Shown here piece by piece: positions 62,232 through 64,000 of a stretch of DNA of 64,000 bases. Both the position numbers and the translations under genes were made by a program. The DNA is from Macrococcoides canis (lineage in GTDB: Bacteria; Bacillota; Bacilli; Staphylococcales; Staphylococcaceae). Below the pieces are notes generated by a model. That model did no database searches. It was not told the DNA's origin and was given only the letters and a program-made list of their open reading frames with translations. Within the stretch, counting starts at the first letter, position 1. The number at the start of each line of letters is the position of its first letter. The stretch spans positions 930,001 through 994,000 of the forward strand of contig NZ_CP021059.1 in the NCBI RefSeq assembly GCF_002119805.1, in the 5' to 3' direction.

Positions 62232-62750
62232 CTATTTCTTTGTTTGATTTTTTCGAGCTAAGGATTGTAACTTTTTTTCGAGAGCAATTGCGATTTCTAA
62301 TCTCCTGTTTTCCTCACGTAAGCGTATTAATTCTTGTCGTTCACTTTCGTTTAAACGAGTGTTATCAACATCTTTATTTTTCATAGTTTTAGACGCACGA
62401 CCCTTCGGTTTTGATTCTAAACCTAGGATACCATATTGATTGTATTTCATCTGCCACTGAGCTATTAAAGTAGGATTAGTAATCTCAAAGATTCTAGCAG
62501 TTTCTTTATATGAAAGTTGATTAGTAATTCTATACTGAATGATTCTTAATTTTTCATCTGTTGAATATTTCTTTCTGGTCATATTTGATATAAGGCCGTC
62601 AATACCGAAGGTATCAAATTGGTAAGTCCATGTTTTTAGTTGTGAAGGATCGATATCATATTTGTTACTTAATGAATCATAACCAATATTTCCTTCTTTA
62701 TATTCTTTGATTAGTTTTAATTTAATATCAAGATTATACTTTTTATTCAA
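62232..62750 (-). CDS. IS3-family transposase OrfA (helix-turn-helix protein)
   Basis: DNA-binding part of the transposase, 172 residues. Two helix-turn-helix units are visible (YDSLSNKYDIDPSQLKTW and YKETARIFEITNPTLIAQW), as in the IS150 group, with a leucine-zipper-like ERQELIRLREENRRLEIAIA near the C-terminus. I use the TTG at 62750, 8 nt after AGGGG; the GTG at 62759 overlaps that site. The A_AAA_AAG heptamer at 62277-62271 is in the correct frame for -1 slippage into OrfB. Confidence 0.9.
   Translation of the reverse strand: MNKKYNLDIKLKLIKEYKEGNIGYDSLSNKYDIDPSQLKTWTYQFDTFGIDGLISNMTRKKYSTDEKLRIIQYRITNQLSYKETARIFEITNPTLIAQWQMKYNQYGILGLESKPKGRASKTMKNKDVDNTRLNESERQELIRLREENRRLEIAIALEKKLQSLARKNQTKK
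62271..62277 (-). other. Programmed -1 frameshift site A_AAA_AAG
   Basis: On the minus strand the orfA codons GAA AAA AAG contain the heptamer A_AAA_AAG in phase. After slippage the frame stays open into orfB. A second A6 run at 62248-62253 is also compatible. Confidence 0.85.
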
Positions 62751-62756
62751 AATAAA

Positions 62757-62796
62757 CACCCCTAAAGTTGAATTTTAAGGTTCAACTTTAGGGGTG
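62757..62796 (-). other. IS-internal hairpin covering the orfA ribosome binding site
   Basis: CACCCCTAAAGTTGAA and TTCAACTTTAGGGGTG form a perfect 16-bp stem with an 8-nt loop. On the minus strand the second arm contains the AGGGG used by orfA. Confidence 0.85.
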
Positions 62797-62807
62797 CACT
62801 TCACATA

Positions 62808-62823
62808 ATGCCGGTTTTTCTAT
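62808..62823 (+). terminator. Right half of the interrupted kup terminator
   Basis: ATGCCGGTTTTTCTAT, complementary to 61311-61326, including the T-tract that would have ended kup transcription. Confidence 0.85.
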
Positions 62824-62840
62824 ATTCACAGCTAAGAGAA

Positions 62841-62849
62841 TGTTATAAT
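62841..62849 (+). promoter_or_regulatory. Extended -10 promoter of rsgA
   Basis: TG-T-TATAAT, with the TG at 62841-62842 and TATAAT at 62844-62849, lies between the split terminator and rsgA. It implies transcription starts near 62856, so the rsgA start codon must be downstream of that. Confidence 0.65.
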
Positions 62850-62870
62850 TTATGTGAACATGAAGAAGAG

Positions 62871-63746
62871 GTGATATGTATTAAAGGTCAGATCATAAAA
62901 GCTTTAAGTGGTTTCTACTATGTAAAAAGTGATGATAGCATATATCAATGCCGTGCGAGAGGTAATTTTAGGAAACGCGGTATCTCTCCATTAGTAGGTG
63001 ATTTTGTAGAATTTCAGATCGAAAATGAAACGGATGGTTATATCCTGTCGATTGAAGAACGAAATAACAGTATGGTACGTCCGCCTGTAGCCAACATCGA
63101 TCGCGTAATCGTAGTATTAAGTGCAAAAGAGCCCGAATTCAGCTTAAATTTACTGGACAAGTTTCTCGTTAAAGTTGAATCATATGGCATTGAACCTGTG
63201 ATTCTTGTCACAAAGAAGGATCTTATTAATCAAGATGAGACGTTATTTATTGAACGCGCGTTAGGCTATTATGAATCCATTGGATATGAAACATATTTTG
63301 TTACTAATCTTAATGAACAGTCATATGATGCGCTTGTTCAAGGTATTACCGTGCTTGCAGGACAATCAGGTGTAGGGAAGTCTTCATTTATCAATAGTCT
63401 GATACCTGATGCTAATTTAAATACGGGTGTAATCAGCAACGCTTTAAATCGTGGAAAACATACGACAAGGCATGTCGAATTGATACCGTTACAAAATGGT
63501 TATATTGCAGATACACCAGGGTTCAGCTCCCTTGAACTGGATAATATCGATAAGTATGAGCTCAAGAATATGTTCCCTGATTTCGTTAAGCTTGCACCAC
63601 AATGTAAGTTTAGAGAATGTCTGCATCTAAATGAACCGAATTGTGCGATAAAAAAAGCGATTGAGACAGGTGAAGTGCTGCAATCAAGATATGATCATTA
63701 TTTACAGATGATGTCTGAAATCGAGAATAGAAAGGTGAGATATTGA
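62871..63746 (+). CDS. rsgA: Ribosome small-subunit-dependent GTPase A
   Basis: Circularly permuted GTPase that helps mature the 30S subunit. An N-terminal OB domain precedes the GTPase with the G4 motif VTKKDL, the P-loop LAGQSGVGKSSFINSL and G3 DTPGFSS. The C-terminal zinc motif is CKFRECLHLNEPNC. The frame is open back into the IS junction, but the promoter lies inside that stretch. Two starts fit: GTG at 62871, and ATT at 62880, which has AAGAGGTG at ideal spacing and aligns with the N-terminus of Bacillus and Staphylococcus RsgA. I give the GTG; length from it is 291 residues. It shares one base with rpe. Confidence 0.93.
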   Translation: MICIKGQIIKALSGFYYVKSDDSIYQCRARGNFRKRGISPLVGDFVEFQIENETDGYILSIEERNNSMVRPPVANIDRVIVVLSAKEPEFSLNLLDKFLVKVESYGIEPVILVTKKDLINQDETLFIERALGYYESIGYETYFVTNLNEQSYDALVQGITVLAGQSGVGKSSFINSLIPDANLNTGVISNALNRGKHTTRHVELIPLQNGYIADTPGFSSLELDNIDKYELKNMFPDFVKLAPQCKFRECLHLNEPNCAIKKAIETGEVLQSRYDHYLQMMSEIENRKVRY

Positions 63747-64000
63747 TGAAAGTAGCGCCAAGTTTATTATCCTGTAATTTTCTTAAAGTGGAGGAGGAGA
63801 TATCTGCCATCGTTGAAGCAGGTGCAGATTATCTACATTTTGATGTAATGGACGGTAAATTTGTACCAAATATTTCTTTTGCTTTTCCAATTTTACAGCA
63901 AATTAGAAGCATAACAGATTTGACGATTGATACACATTTAATGATACAAGAGCCAGAACAGTATATTCAGGCATTTGCTGATGCTGGAAGTGATATTATC
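63746..64000 (+). CDS. rpe: Ribulose-phosphate 3-epimerase, truncated by the window end
   Basis: Pentose-phosphate enzyme interconverting ribulose 5-phosphate and xylulose 5-phosphate. Only the first 85 residues are present. MKVAPSLLSCNFLKVEEE, HFDVMDGKFVPNISF and LTIDTHLMIQEPEQYI are the standard N-terminal TIM-barrel motifs with metal ligands. It follows rsgA with a TGATG junction, the usual order in staphylococci. Confidence 0.95.
   Translation, partial: MKVAPSLLSCNFLKVEEEISAIVEAGADYLHFDVMDGKFVPNISFAFPILQQIRSITDLTIDTHLMIQEPEQYIQAFADAGSDII

Larger units (their letters stand above)
61327..62803 (-). mobile_element. IS3-family (IS150-group) insertion sequence, intact
   Basis: The element is 1477 bp. 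Its ends are imperfect inverted repeats: TGTAGTGAACCCAAAAAGTTG on the left and the complement of the right end, TGAAGTGCACCCCTAAAGTTG; about 22 of the first 27 positions match. A 3-bp duplication CAT flanks it (61324-61326 and 62804-62806), as expected for the IS150 group. It encodes OrfA and OrfB in two frames with a -1 slippery site, and all DDE residues are present, so it looks functional. I do not assign an IS name. Confidence 0.93.

Noticed and set aside
62808-62870. N-terminal extension of rsgA starting at 62808
   Set aside because: It would begin inside the old kup terminator, upstream of the likely promoter, and adds residues absent from RsgA homologues.

Overview
The window is about 64 kb of chromosomal DNA from a low-GC Gram-positive bacterium, most likely a member of the Staphylococcaceae close to Macrococcus. 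The evidence is the order ftsZ-pgeF-yggS-sepF-yggT-ylmH-divIVA-ileS-lspA-rluD-pyr operon, and later rqcH/gmk-rpoZ-coaBC-priA-def-fmt-rsmB-rlmN-prpC-prkC-rsgA-rpe. Protein sequences such as IleS, LepB (Ser36/Lys77) and RsgA are also very staphylococcus-like. The genus is an inference; no 16S gene lies in the window.

Layout. 0-5 kb holds the end of the division/cell-wall cluster (ftsZ, sepF, divIVA and companions). 5-9.4 kb holds ileS behind an isoleucine T-box, then lspA and rluD. 9.4-21 kb is a complete de novo UMP operon (pyrR-pyrP-pyrB-pyrC-carA-carB-pyrK-pyrD-pyrF-pyrE) with two PyrR-type attenuators. 21-34 kb is an accessory carbohydrate block: pgcA and an intracellular type I pullulanase on the minus strand, divergent from glgB-glgC-glgD-glgA-glgP. 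Together these could make, debranch and phosphorolyse glycogen. 34-42.6 kb holds a YfhO-type membrane protein, signal peptidase I, a secreted alkaline phosphatase (with a Pho-box-like repeat), an IsaA/SceD-like transglycosylase (with a WalR-type box) and clpL (with two CtsR-type operators). 42.6-56.3 kb returns to the conserved core, interrupted by a hicAB toxin-antitoxin pair between priA and def. 56.3-62.8 kb is a second accessory block: an S41-like protein without the usual lysine, an OleT-like CYP152 peroxygenase, a rhodanese, a small membrane protein, a Kup potassium transporter and an intact IS3/IS150-type insertion sequence. rsgA and the start of rpe close the window.

Most notable observations. 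The insertion sequence sits in the loop of what was a perfect intrinsic terminator after kup, with a 3-bp CAT duplication. It carries a 16-bp hairpin that would bury its own ribosome binding site in read-through transcripts, and a classical A_AAA_AAG frameshift site. The P450 has the active-site histidine associated with fatty-acid decarboxylation to terminal alkenes. rsgA appears to start at GTG or even ATT. A 45-nt near-perfect hairpin without a U-tract lies between yggT and ylmH. I found no CRISPR array, tRNA, rRNA, prophage or clearly undescribed multi-gene system.
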